This document shows, piece after piece, positions 18,263 to 26,072 of a stretch of 64,000 nt of DNA (positions are counted from its first letter, which is position 1; the number at the start of each line of letters is the position of its first letter). This DNA comes from Arthrobacter sp. FW306-2-2C-D06B (lineage in GTDB: Bacteria; Actinomycetota; Actinomycetes; Actinomycetales; Micrococcaceae): positions 930,001 through 994,000 of the forward strand of contig NZ_CP084560.1 in the NCBI RefSeq assembly GCF_021789175.1. The letters run 5' to 3'. The notes beneath the pieces were generated by a model. That model was given only the letters and a program-made list of their open reading frames with translations. It was not told the DNA's origin and did not search any database. The position numbers and the translations under genes are program-made.

Positions 18263-19549
18263 TTGAATACGAGACACAGGACATGGTCCGCCGCGGTGGG
18301 CGCCAGCGCTGTCGTAGCGCTGGGTTTCGGCCTGGTAGCGGCACCAGCGGCAACAGCCGGACCGACTGACGTTATTTCTTCGGGCAGCGGACAAATCATT
18401 GACGGCAGCGTCCTTGCGATACCGAACTTCGCCGGCGTGGCATCCAACGGCGCGGCAACTGCCCAGCAGATCGGCACCCCGCCATCCGGCCCGGCGGTCA
18501 TTGAAAACAGCACTCCGTTGGATCTTTCCGCAGCCTTTGGCTTGGTGAACGTCGGTGCGGGAAACATTCCTCTGCTCGGCAACAACGGCATCATCCAGCT
18601 GGGCGCGGTCAGCCAGTATGGAAAGGCCGTCAATGACGGATCCTCCGCGGCGTTCTCAGGTACTGTCTCGGGCGCACCGGGCCTCGTCACCCTGCCCGGC
18701 GGCCTGCCGACGTCGGGAAGCCCCAGTATCCCGGCGGCTGAAATCAAAGCGGGCACGGCCAATATCCTTGGTGGCGCGGATCTCGTGAACCTGGACCTGA
18801 AGATCACCACGCTGGCCGCCGCCGCCAAGCAGGACCAAGGGGCGGCTCCCGCCGGTGCCTACTCGATTGCCGGCGTATCTGCTGATATTGGCGGAACGGT
18901 CATTGGCGGAGTTGCCGGCACGGTTGGCACCGCCATCAACACCGCCAACCTCGTCCTGGGTCCCTTGGGCGTCACTGTGGCGAATCCTCTTGGAGGCGGC
19001 ACGATCTCCATCACCGAGGCAGACCTCCTGGCGGTTGCCGGTGTGCCGAGCCTCAACGCCCTGCCGCCTGGCACGGACCTCGTTTCGTTCCTTCCGCAGG
19101 CTGTTGCCGCCAAGATCACCAGCGTGGTCAACTCCACGCTCGCCAGCGCGACCGCCGCAGTCAACGCGCTCGGACCGATTGCGCAGATAACTGCCGGCCC
19201 CGCACTGGCCGTTCTGACCGCTGCCCTGAACGGCGTCGTCTCCGGAGTGTCCTCTACCATCGTGACCCCGTTATCCAACGCTTTGACCGCATTGGTCTCG
19301 GCGAAGGTCAACGTCCAGGAAAGCAACGGAGGCACGTTCACCGAGCGCGCGCTCCAGGTGGGCATAGCCGGCGGCAGTATTGCCACCATCGATCTCGCCA
19401 ACGCCTCCGTGGGTCCGAACCTGCTTGCAGCAGCAATCCCGGTGGTCAACAACGACACCTTGGCCATCAGCGGCGTAGTGGCATTGCTAGCGGTTGTTTG
19501 CTGGTTGTTGTTCCGTGCACGCCGTCGGACCCCGGTTCCGGCCGTCTGA
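18263..19549 (+). CDS. Exported, C-terminally anchored surface protein (choice-of-anchor G type)
   Basis: 428 residues, TTG start at 18263 with GAGGGGG 7 bp before it. A signal peptide of about 34 residues ends in APAATA. The body is low in charge and rich in Gly, Ala, Thr and Asn. It ends with TLAISG, a hydrophobic helix (GVVALLAVVCWLLF) and a basic tail (RARRR), the tripartite layout of a processed or membrane-anchored surface protein. From memory it resembles the choice-of-anchor G family. It is the natural substrate candidate for the exosortase-like protein encoded downstream. There are no catalytic motifs and no cysteine outside the tail region. Confidence 0.78.
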   Translation: MNTRHRTWSAAVGASAVVALGFGLVAAPAATAGPTDVISSGSGQIIDGSVLAIPNFAGVASNGAATAQQIGTPPSGPAVIENSTPLDLSAAFGLVNVGAGNIPLLGNNGIIQLGAVSQYGKAVNDGSSAAFSGTVSGAPGLVTLPGGLPTSGSPSIPAAEIKAGTANILGGADLVNLDLKITTLAAAAKQDQGAAPAGAYSIAGVSADIGGTVIGGVAGTVGTAINTANLVLGPLGVTVANPLGGGTISITEADLLAVAGVPSLNALPPGTDLVSFLPQAVAAKITSVVNSTLASATAAVNALGPIAQITAGPALAVLTAALNGVVSGVSSTIVTPLSNALTALVSAKVNVQESNGGTFTERALQVGIAGGSIATIDLANASVGPNLLAAAIPVVNNDTLAISGVVALLAVVCWLLFRARRRTPVPAV

Positions 19550-19595
19550 TTGCGCCTGCCCGCACCAGTCAAGAACCACGGAAGGAATGTGCAGC

Positions 19596-19781
19596 ATGTA
19601 CCGAAATAGTTTGACGACAGGGGGAGCGGTAGCGGGCGGTGGAACCCTCGCCGTCACCGGAGCGCCGCCCCTTGGCTGGGTCATCCTTCTGGGCATTGCG
19701 TTGTTGGTTGCCGGCTTCGTGGTCCTGCGCAACAGCAGGCTCAAGACCGCGAAGCGGGCTGCTGGCCGCAAGGATTCCTGA
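19596..19781 (+). CDS. 61-residue protein made almost entirely of a sorting-signal-like tail
   Basis: Start ATG 19596, preceded by GGAAGGA at about 10 bp. After 15 Gly/Thr-rich residues it has TLAVTGAPPLGW, a hydrophobic stretch (about residues 27-46) and a long basic end (RNSRLKTAKRAAGRK). LAVTG followed by a membrane helix and positive tail fits the LAxTG class of sortase signals in actinobacteria, and it is strikingly similar to TLAISG at the end of the preceding gene. It may be a minimal anchored protein or a membrane accessory. It is followed by a strong terminator. Confidence 0.7.
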   Translation: MYRNSLTTGGAVAGGGTLAVTGAPPLGWVILLGIALLVAGFVVLRNSRLKTAKRAAGRKDS

Positions 19782-19792
19782 CTGCATCAACC

Positions 19793-19825
19793 GCGGGGCG
19801 GCCCCACCTCAGGGGGCCGCCCCGC
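19793..19825 (+). terminator. Rho-independent terminator
   Basis: A 13-bp GC-rich stem, GCGGGGCGGCCCC/GGGGCCGCCCCGC, with a 7-nt loop, followed by a T-rich stretch (ttcaccttttctt). It closes the surface-protein pair. Confidence 0.88.
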
Positions 19826-19878
19826 TTCACCTTTTCTTGAAACGGCCTTAAACAGCCTCAATGCACTGTCGGGGAGAC

Positions 19879-21240
19879 ATGTCAGTACTCGAGTCCGCGC
19901 AAGCCTTGGCATTCGTTCTGTTGGTGGTGTTCCTGGCCTACATCAGTGTGATCCTGGTTCCGTTCCTGCGCCGGACTCCCGATCCGGAGGGAACACCGGG
20001 AGCCTTCACTTGGCACGTGTTCATCCCGTGTCGCGACGAGGAAACGGTGATTGGAAATACCCTGGCGAAGCTGCGGAGACAATTCCCCGAGGCCCACGTT
20101 TGGGTTGTGGACGATGCCAGTGAAGACGCCACGGCCCGCATTGTGCAGAGCGCATCGGTGGTGGACCCCTTGGTTCACCTAGTGCGCCGCTTTCTCCCGG
20201 ACGCCCGTTCGGGCAAGGGCGACGCCCTGAACGCGGCGTACCGGGCCCTGGATGAGTGGCTGCCTTCCGGGGCCGACCGCGCAACGGTGATCGTCATGGT
20301 GCTCGACGCCGATGGGCTCATGTCCGAAAATGCGTTCCGCCAGGCCGCCGGACCACTTGCCTTCGGGGATCCCGAGGTGGGAGCCGCCCAGACCGCTGTG
20401 TGGATGTCCAACGTGGATGACCCCGCATTGAAGACGGCCGTAGGATTCGGACGCGTGAAGCAGGGCTTCGCCCGGTACCTCATCCTTATGCAGGACATGG
20501 AGTTCCGCACCACCATCGCCGCCATGCAGTCGCTCCGACGCCACACCTTGACCGTTGGTTTGGGCGGCAACGGGCAGTTCACCCGGCTTTCCGCCCTCGA
20601 CGCGATCGCCAGGACCTCCGGGGAGCCTTGGCATGGAGCCCTCCTGGAGGATTACGAGCTCGCGATCCACGTGATGCTGAGCGGCTACAAGACCGTCTAC
20701 ATGCATGACGCCCATGTTTCGCAGGAAGCACTTCCGGGGCTTCGCCGACTGCTGACCCAGAGAACCCGCTGGTGCCACGGCGGAATGCAGTGCAGCATCT
20801 ACCTGGGGAGAATTTTCGAGTCTCCGTACTTCAGCAACATCGGGGCCATCGAATGCAGCTATTTCCTGGTCCAGCCGTTCATCCAGATCCTGGGCCTGGT
20901 CTTGTGGCCCACGCTGTTCATCACGATGGTGGCCCAGGGCTCCCTGACGATGGGTGGCATCCAGGCGTGGCTGGCGGCGTCCTGGTTCATCATCCCGCTC
21001 ATCATTGCCACGGGCATCGCGCCTTTCGCCTTGTGGGGTCCCGTCTATCGCAGGCAGGCGGTCCCGGACAAGAGCTGGTGGACCGGCGTCGTGTGGGGAG
21101 TTGGCTACTGGCTCTACATGTACCAGAACTACGTTTCCGTGTTGAGGGCAACTTACCGCTTGGTCACGGGACGCCAAGGCTGGGCGAAAACCCGGCGCAA
21201 CAATGAGGACGACGCCCAGCTGTTAGCGAAGGAAGCCTAG
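19879..21240 (+). CDS. Membrane family 2 glycosyltransferase
   Basis: 453 residues from the ATG at 19879, chosen because GGGGAG lies 3 bp before it; ATG 19861 lacks such a site. An N-terminal helix (about 5-28) is followed by a GT-A domain with VVDDASED, MVLDADG, a GGNGQF loop, LLEDYEL (the TED-like site) and QRTRW, then about four C-terminal helices. The motif set is that of processive inverting glycosyltransferases. It has no PilZ domain, unlike the enzyme at 7118. The stop overlaps the next GTG start, and it sits beside the exosortase-like gene, where exopolysaccharide enzymes are commonly found. Confidence 0.88.
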   Translation: MSVLESAQALAFVLLVVFLAYISVILVPFLRRTPDPEGTPGAFTWHVFIPCRDEETVIGNTLAKLRRQFPEAHVWVVDDASEDATARIVQSASVVDPLVHLVRRFLPDARSGKGDALNAAYRALDEWLPSGADRATVIVMVLDADGLMSENAFRQAAGPLAFGDPEVGAAQTAVWMSNVDDPALKTAVGFGRVKQGFARYLILMQDMEFRTTIAAMQSLRRHTLTVGLGGNGQFTRLSALDAIARTSGEPWHGALLEDYELAIHVMLSGYKTVYMHDAHVSQEALPGLRRLLTQRTRWCHGGMQCSIYLGRIFESPYFSNIGAIECSYFLVQPFIQILGLVLWPTLFITMVAQGSLTMGGIQAWLAASWFIIPLIIATGIAPFALWGPVYRRQAVPDKSWWTGVVWGVGYWLYMYQNYVSVLRATYRLVTGRQGWAKTRRNNEDDAQLLAKEA

Positions 21241-21815
21241 TGTCCACGACTGTCCAATACTCCACAGGCCCACAAGGCCCACAAGGTCCACGCGTCGCAA
21301 CGCTCCGTTCGAGCCAAGGCGGTATTCTCCCCGGCCTGGTATGCCTGGCGGCGGCAGCCCTGGCCATGCTGCAGCAGGAGAGCATCCGTAGTCTCGAGGC
21401 CCGGGCCATGGCCTGGGGGTTCGATCGCGTCCTCGGAGGCTCGTCCTACAGCGTCCGCGACATCATCTTCCACAACATCGGCGGTGGGCAACCCTTCGGC
21501 CTGATGGTGACCGGATTGTGCTCCAGCGCGGTACTGATCGCCCCCGTCCTGGCCTTGACCGGTGGTTTGTTCCTCCTGGGCCGTATCGCAGTGCCACGAT
21601 TGGCCCGCGCCGCCGTATTGGCATTGCTGATTGTCGTTGTCAGTAACGGCTTGAGATTCTTCATGATCGCGGGCGCACAGCAGGCCTGGGGAGAGCAGGG
21701 GTTCAGTATCATGCACCATTTCCTCGGTTCTTTCGTGGTGATCGCCGGCTTTGTCGCGGCCGTCATTGTCCTGGTCCGCGCAGGCAAGGCCAGCCGGGGG
21801 CGGCGTGCCGCGTAG
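21240..21815 (+). CDS. Exosortase/archaeosortase-like membrane protein
   Basis: 191 residues, GTG start overlapping the previous stop. After a polar start with GPQGPQGP come about five hydrophobic segments. The three residues expected of the exosortase/archaeosortase active site are present in order: Cys94 in TGLCSSAVL, Arg139 in SNGLRFFMI, His159/160 in SIMHHFLGS. Such enzymes are thought to cut and anchor proteins carrying a C-terminal signal, helix and basic tail in the outer face of the membrane. The protein is shorter than many exosortases but within range for small versions. Candidate substrates lie 2-3 kb upstream. The assignment rests on residues and context, not on a search. Confidence 0.72.
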   Translation: MSTTVQYSTGPQGPQGPRVATLRSSQGGILPGLVCLAAAALAMLQQESIRSLEARAMAWGFDRVLGGSSYSVRDIIFHNIGGGQPFGLMVTGLCSSAVLIAPVLALTGGLFLLGRIAVPRLARAAVLALLIVVVSNGLRFFMIAGAQQAWGEQGFSIMHHFLGSFVVIAGFVAAVIVLVRAGKASRGRRAA

Positions 21816-22665
21816 CTTGGCGAAACGGGCGGGATCGGGTGCTGCGGCATTGCTGGTTGCAGGGCTCCTGAGTGGATGCAACCAGACACTTCCCGGGGCG
21901 CCCACGGGCAACCCGGCAGTGGGCGAGTGCCACCTGATTGTCTCGCCGGAACAATTCGACGCCGTCAGCGATCCAAGCCCGCCGGTCTCCTGCACGGAGG
22001 CGCACACCGCCCAGACCTACAAGGTCACGCAGGTTCCGGCTCCCTTGTCAGGTCAGGAAACAAGGCCGGGACAACAGGAACTCAAGGTACTCACCCAGCG
22101 TTTGTGCGACGTCGCCTCACTCCGGACGTATCTCGGAGCCCGTGAACGTGATGGCGCAACAGGCCTGGCCATCGCCGCGTACGCCCCGAGCCGTGACGAC
22201 TGGGAACGCGGCGCCCGGGCCGTGCGTTGCGACGTGCTCCTGGCCGCGAACGACGGCACTCCCCGGACCACCACCGCGGATTTCAAGGGCGTGCTGGCCG
22301 GCCCCGAGTCGGCCGCCTTGCGGCTCTGCTATCGACAGGAACTCGCGGAAGGCCTATTGAGCGACGACGGCGCCGATATTCCATGTACCGAACCCCACAC
22401 CGCGGAGGACATCAGTGCGTGGGTCAATCTGGACAGTAGCGTGGCCACGCCCGCCGCGCGAAACGCGCGGTGCCTGCCTTATGCCTTGCAGTTCCTCGGC
22501 GTTGAAGCGCTCCCGCCCGGAATCGCGCTGCGTCCGATCATCCGGACGGTGAACGGCGCGCACACGGTGCGGTGCGCGGTCGCGCCCCTGCAGTCCAATG
22601 TGCAGCCGAGTCCAGGCACCATGACCGGTACGCTCGCGCCGGCGGGAGGGCAAAAGCGTGGTTGA
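21805..22665 (+). CDS. Lipoprotein with repeated septum-formation-type domain
   Basis: 286 residues from GTG 21805, overlapping the previous gene by 11 bp. A lipobox LLSGC places the lipidated Cys at 25. The mature part has two similar segments, each with V/IPCTEPHTAE-like sequence (VSCTEAHTAQTYKV near 75 and IPCTEPHTAEDISA near 210) and paired cysteines, matching septum-formation family extracellular domains. The actual role is unknown. It is translationally linked to the exosortase-like gene and to the polytopic protein, suggesting a common surface-assembly function. Confidence 0.78.
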   Translation: MPRSLAKRAGSGAAALLVAGLLSGCNQTLPGAPTGNPAVGECHLIVSPEQFDAVSDPSPPVSCTEAHTAQTYKVTQVPAPLSGQETRPGQQELKVLTQRLCDVASLRTYLGARERDGATGLAIAAYAPSRDDWERGARAVRCDVLLAANDGTPRTTTADFKGVLAGPESAALRLCYRQELAEGLLSDDGADIPCTEPHTAEDISAWVNLDSSVATPAARNARCLPYALQFLGVEALPPGIALRPIIRTVNGAHTVRCAVAPLQSNVQPSPGTMTGTLAPAGGQKRG

Positions 22666-24262
22666 GGCGAGGCCGGACGTCCCGGAATCCGAACGGCCAA
22701 CAAGGTTCGCCCCGGAACCGCTCCGCCGGAAGAGCGGGACATCGAGCCCGCTGCGCTCCGCGGCCGCCTACCTGGCCCGGACGTTCGGGCCGGGTGAAGT
22801 GGGGTCGGGCGCGCCGGGGTCATCACGCCTGCGCGGTGTTGCAGTGTTGTCCGGCGCGCTTGCCTCGCTTGTCATGATCCTCCGCTTGTTCGTGCCCCAA
22901 ACCGTTGGCATGGCTGACCAAGGGGCCGGTCAACAGCTGCTTTGTTCGCTGGGCGTCCGGAACCTCAGGCCGTGGGGCTATGCAGACTTCACGAATTTCA
23001 TCCATCCGAGCTGGATGCCGCACCAGTACTACGGTGAGGCTTGCGGTTTCGCTGCATCCGGAGAGCCCGTCTATTCCTCACAATTGCTGCTCTTGTGGCT
23101 GGGCAAATGGCTCACGCCGGTCCTTGCTTGGGAACCCGGCCTGGATACGCGCGCGGTGGGGATTGTCTGCTGTGTTGCCTTCGGCGCGCTCATCGCCGGA
23201 CTCGTGGCGGCGTTGCCGGGCCGGACACCGTTCCGGGTACTGATCGCCGCGCTCGTCACGCTGGTCACGGCGGACGGGGTCTTCGCGGATTTCTTCGTTT
23301 CGCCCTACAGCGAACCCGCTGCGCTCCTCGGGACACTTGCCTTGGCGGTGGCGCTGCTTCGCTACTGGAACGGCGGAGGGCCACGTTGGGTGTCGGTGCT
23401 GATCGTGGTCCTCGCGGCCGCATTCACAGTCTGGGCCATGCCGCAGATGGTCTCGTGGTTGCCGGTGGTCGCCTTGGCGCTCCTCTGGTTGCCTGTCGGG
23501 CGCGCTCGACGCCGGGCGAGCACGCGTCGTCGGTGGCAGGCGTTTGTGATGCCCACGGCAGCCGTGGTTGCCATTGCGGGAGTTGCCGTGGCGTTCCTCG
23601 CGGTGGTGCCGAAGCGCGCTACCGAAATGAATCTCTACAACACGGTCTTCGCGTCGATCCTGCCCAGCAGCCCGGATCCCGTCGCGGATTTGACGTGGCT
23701 GGGGCTGGACCGGAGTTTCGTGACGGCCTCGGGCAGCACCACGGACTCCATCAATTCAGCGGTGTACAACCCGCATTACAAGCAGTTCGGAAAACAGATC
23801 AATCGTGGCAAGATCGTCGCGTTTTTTGCCACCCACCCGGACCGGCTGATCGGCCTTGGCGAACGGGGAATCAGCGCCCTGCTCACGCCCGAGCTCAGGG
23901 ATGGGGGATCGTACACGGCGGATTCGGGCCAAGGTCCCGCCGTCAAAGAACGCAGGGTGCCCGTCGTCCTGGGCCTGTACACGGCGATGAAAGCAGCACC
24001 GGTTGCGTTGCCTGGCCTCCACCTGTTGACACTGCTCTTGGGCTTCGCCGTAGCCGCTCGACGGAAGTCCGGAATAGGACGCCTTGCCGTGGTGATGGTC
24101 CTCGGCTGCTGGGCGCAGTTCTGGGTTGTCCTCATTTTCGAGGGGCAGCCGGACATCCACCGCCAGATGATTTTGGCCGGGTTCATGACGGCATTGTGTG
24201 TTCCGCTTTTGGTGGCTTTGGCGGGCATTCTTGCGTCGAAATCGACCCAGCCCCGCTCATAG
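22658..24262 (+). CDS. Polytopic membrane protein (possible glycan polymerase or transferase)
   Basis: 534 residues from GTG 22658, overlapping the lipoprotein gene by 8 bp. After about 60 polar residues there are about ten hydrophobic helices. A large loop (about 90-130, with conserved-looking aromatic residues YADFTNFIHPSWM and a lone Cys) follows the first helix, and a second long loop (about 320-430) precedes the last helices. The layout recalls GT-C glycosyltransferases and O-antigen polymerases, but I see no definite motif. As the last gene of the surface cluster it probably handles a lipid-linked or extracellular sugar. Confidence 0.65.
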   Translation: MVEARPDVPESERPTRFAPEPLRRKSGTSSPLRSAAAYLARTFGPGEVGSGAPGSSRLRGVAVLSGALASLVMILRLFVPQTVGMADQGAGQQLLCSLGVRNLRPWGYADFTNFIHPSWMPHQYYGEACGFAASGEPVYSSQLLLLWLGKWLTPVLAWEPGLDTRAVGIVCCVAFGALIAGLVAALPGRTPFRVLIAALVTLVTADGVFADFFVSPYSEPAALLGTLALAVALLRYWNGGGPRWVSVLIVVLAAAFTVWAMPQMVSWLPVVALALLWLPVGRARRRASTRRRWQAFVMPTAAVVAIAGVAVAFLAVVPKRATEMNLYNTVFASILPSSPDPVADLTWLGLDRSFVTASGSTTDSINSAVYNPHYKQFGKQINRGKIVAFFATHPDRLIGLGERGISALLTPELRDGGSYTADSGQGPAVKERRVPVVLGLYTAMKAAPVALPGLHLLTLLLGFAVAARRKSGIGRLAVVMVLGCWAQFWVVLIFEGQPDIHRQMILAGFMTALCVPLLVALAGILASKSTQPRS

Positions 24263-24273
24263 CCGCACCTCGT

Positions 24274-24930
24274 TTAGCTCAGCCAGCCGTCTTTTCGAAG
24301 CTGATCCTGGAGGCTGATGATATTTCCCACGGTGAAGCCCGCGGCCGCGTAGCGTTGCCGGACCCGGTGCAGGTGGGATTTGACTGTCTGCTCGCTGATT
24401 GCCAGAAGGTCTGCCACCTGCCTGATGCTTCGAGGCGTGGGTCCAAGATACAGCTCCACAAGCCGCCGTTCCCTGACTGACAACCCGACTCTCGTGCTGG
24501 CCGTTGACGCAAGCATGCCCTTGATATCCGGATGAAGGTATGGCCGGCCGGATGCTGCCGCGCGGATCGCGGCGGCGGTGTGGCCCGGGGCGGCGGACTT
24601 GGGCACAACGGCCAGCGCGCCGGCGTCGAGCGCTGAGTTGATGACCATCACAGGCTGCTGGTCCGCCAGCAGGACCACCTGCATCCCTGACGACCTCAGC
24701 GAAGTAACGGTGCCGGCAAGATCAGAGGCTTCCCGCCCCTGCAGTTCACCCACGACGGCGACATCCGCCTCGGCGGCCCCGTCACCTTGGGACGTGCGGC
24801 CTTCCGGCGGCCAGGAAGAGGCCCCGGCCAGGACGCGGATTTCCGGGGCGTTCGTGAGAAGCCACTGCGATAAGGAATCGATCAAGAGCTGATGGCGATC
24901 GATGAGCAGAACGCGGGTCAATGTCGCCAC
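24274..24930 (-). CDS. LuxR-type response regulator with degenerate receiver
   Basis: 218 residues. The C-terminal HTH is standard NarL/LuxR type (LSVRERRLVELYL, then ISEQTVKSHLHRVRQRY). The receiver half keeps the beta-alpha pattern and the Lys (VVPKSA), but the acidic pair is reduced to VLLIDRHQ and the phosphoacceptor site reads DVAVVGELQG, with no Asp at the end of the third strand. It may therefore act without phosphorylation. Its ATG overlaps the upstream membrane gene by 13 bp, so the three genes are one operon. Confidence 0.87.
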   Translation of the reverse strand: MATLTRVLLIDRHQLLIDSLSQWLLTNAPEIRVLAGASSWPPEGRTSQGDGAAEADVAVVGELQGREASDLAGTVTSLRSSGMQVVLLADQQPVMVINSALDAGALAVVPKSAAPGHTAAAIRAAASGRPYLHPDIKGMLASTASTRVGLSVRERRLVELYLGPTPRSIRQVADLLAISEQTVKSHLHRVRQRYAAAGFTVGNIISLQDQLRKDGWLS

Positions 24931-26072
24931 CCGGCTGTCTCAACCACGATGCTGCAGCCTTCACGGTCATTGAGCGCTTTGGCGCGGCCCAGGGTATCCA
25001 GCTCAGTCCACAACAGAGGTGAGAGATGGTTCCTACGGACTCCGCCAATGCGCCATGTCAGGCGTGCACCGTCCTGTCCGGACTTCTCGGCAAGGAAATG
25101 GATGCGCGGTGCCGCCCCTGGCCGCGGAGTGCCCCGGTGTGCGCCCCGCAGGGTGGCGCCCATTGCCATCAGCATGGTGGCAGCAAGGATGGCAGGGCGT
25201 GAGCTCTCCGGCAGCTCTTCCACCACGTCAGTGGGCCGGGCCACCATGACATTGTGGCCAAGGCCCTCGAGTTCCAGGGCCTCAGCAAGCCAATTGTCGG
25301 ACCATTCCTCAAGCAACAGCCGGCGCAAATGACCCGCGAGCTCCCTCGCTTCGCGGGCGATCGCTGGGTCCAGAGGCACCGAGGGGGCGTGTGCTACCTT
25401 GGCAAACAATTCATCGATCTGGGTCTTGGTGGCCGCCAGTTCGAGTTCCCGTACGGAAGTTTTGGTGTTGATTGCCTGCGTCAGGGCGTCGAGCCGCACG
25501 CTCAGTCCGCTCGCTCCTTTCCGTTGGATTGCGTCCCTTCGCAGTAGCACGTTCAAAGTTCCGACCACACCGGGAAGGAGCGAGAGGAAGAGGATGTTCG
25601 ACGTCGTCCGCGGGTCGGCTCCGGGCGTGACGGCGAAGACGGCTGTGTTGATCGCAGCAGTCGCGACCGTAAGGGTGACGAATCCACGAAGGTTCCATCG
25701 GTGGGACACCAGGAGGACCGCGATGGCGGAGAACAGGGCATTCGCTCCGATCAGGGCGAGCCCCGACTCACGCACGGTTGCCAATGCCGCGCAGCAAGTG
25801 GAAGCAATGGCCAGGACAAGCCACGTGGCACGCAGATTGGCCAGTCGGCCCCGTGGGGTAACGGCATCGGATGCCTGGACGGCGACGAGGAGTCCCAACA
25901 AGTCGAGGCCGGTAGCCAGAAAGTGCCAAGGGGCAGCGCCCATCTTGCTGCCCGCTTCAAAAGCGAGGTAGGAATTGAGGATCCACAGCACGACGCAGGC
26001 TGTCGCCAAAATTCCACGGGACACGAAGAGGGGTCCCTCCACGCTGGTCCGCGACATAGCCGGCATTGTCAT
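24918..26072 (-). CDS. Membrane protein resembling a histidine kinase without functional ATPase domain
   Basis: 384 residues from ATG 26072; the frame runs further upstream but that part lies inside the kinase gene. About six hydrophobic segments (residues 15-185) are followed by a cytoplasmic half with a helical region (about 190-275) and a C-terminal domain positioned like a HATPase. No N-box or GxG nucleotide-binding motif is present (RPAILAATMLMAMG stands where an N-box helix would lie). It may be a sensor subunit that pairs with the true kinase upstream, with which it overlaps by 4 bp. Family not firmly recognised. Confidence 0.7.
   Translation of the reverse strand: MTMPAMSRTSVEGPLFVSRGILATACVVLWILNSYLAFEAGSKMGAAPWHFLATGLDLLGLLVAVQASDAVTPRGRLANLRATWLVLAIASTCCAALATVRESGLALIGANALFSAIAVLLVSHRWNLRGFVTLTVATAAINTAVFAVTPGADPRTTSNILFLSLLPGVVGTLNVLLRRDAIQRKGASGLSVRLDALTQAINTKTSVRELELAATKTQIDELFAKVAHAPSVPLDPAIAREARELAGHLRRLLLEEWSDNWLAEALELEGLGHNVMVARPTDVVEELPESSRPAILAATMLMAMGATLRGAHRGTPRPGAAPRIHFLAEKSGQDGARLTWRIGGVRRNHLSPLLWTELDTLGRAKALNDREGCSIVVETAGWRH

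Noticed and set aside
19596..19781. The short protein as a random frame after the surface-protein gene
   Set aside because: It has an RBS, a coherent signal-helix-basic layout and a terminator right after it, and its motif matches the previous gene's tail.
21240..21300. GPQGPQGP as a collagen-like surface domain
   Set aside because: Only two repeats, at the start of a membrane protein; not enough for a triple helix.
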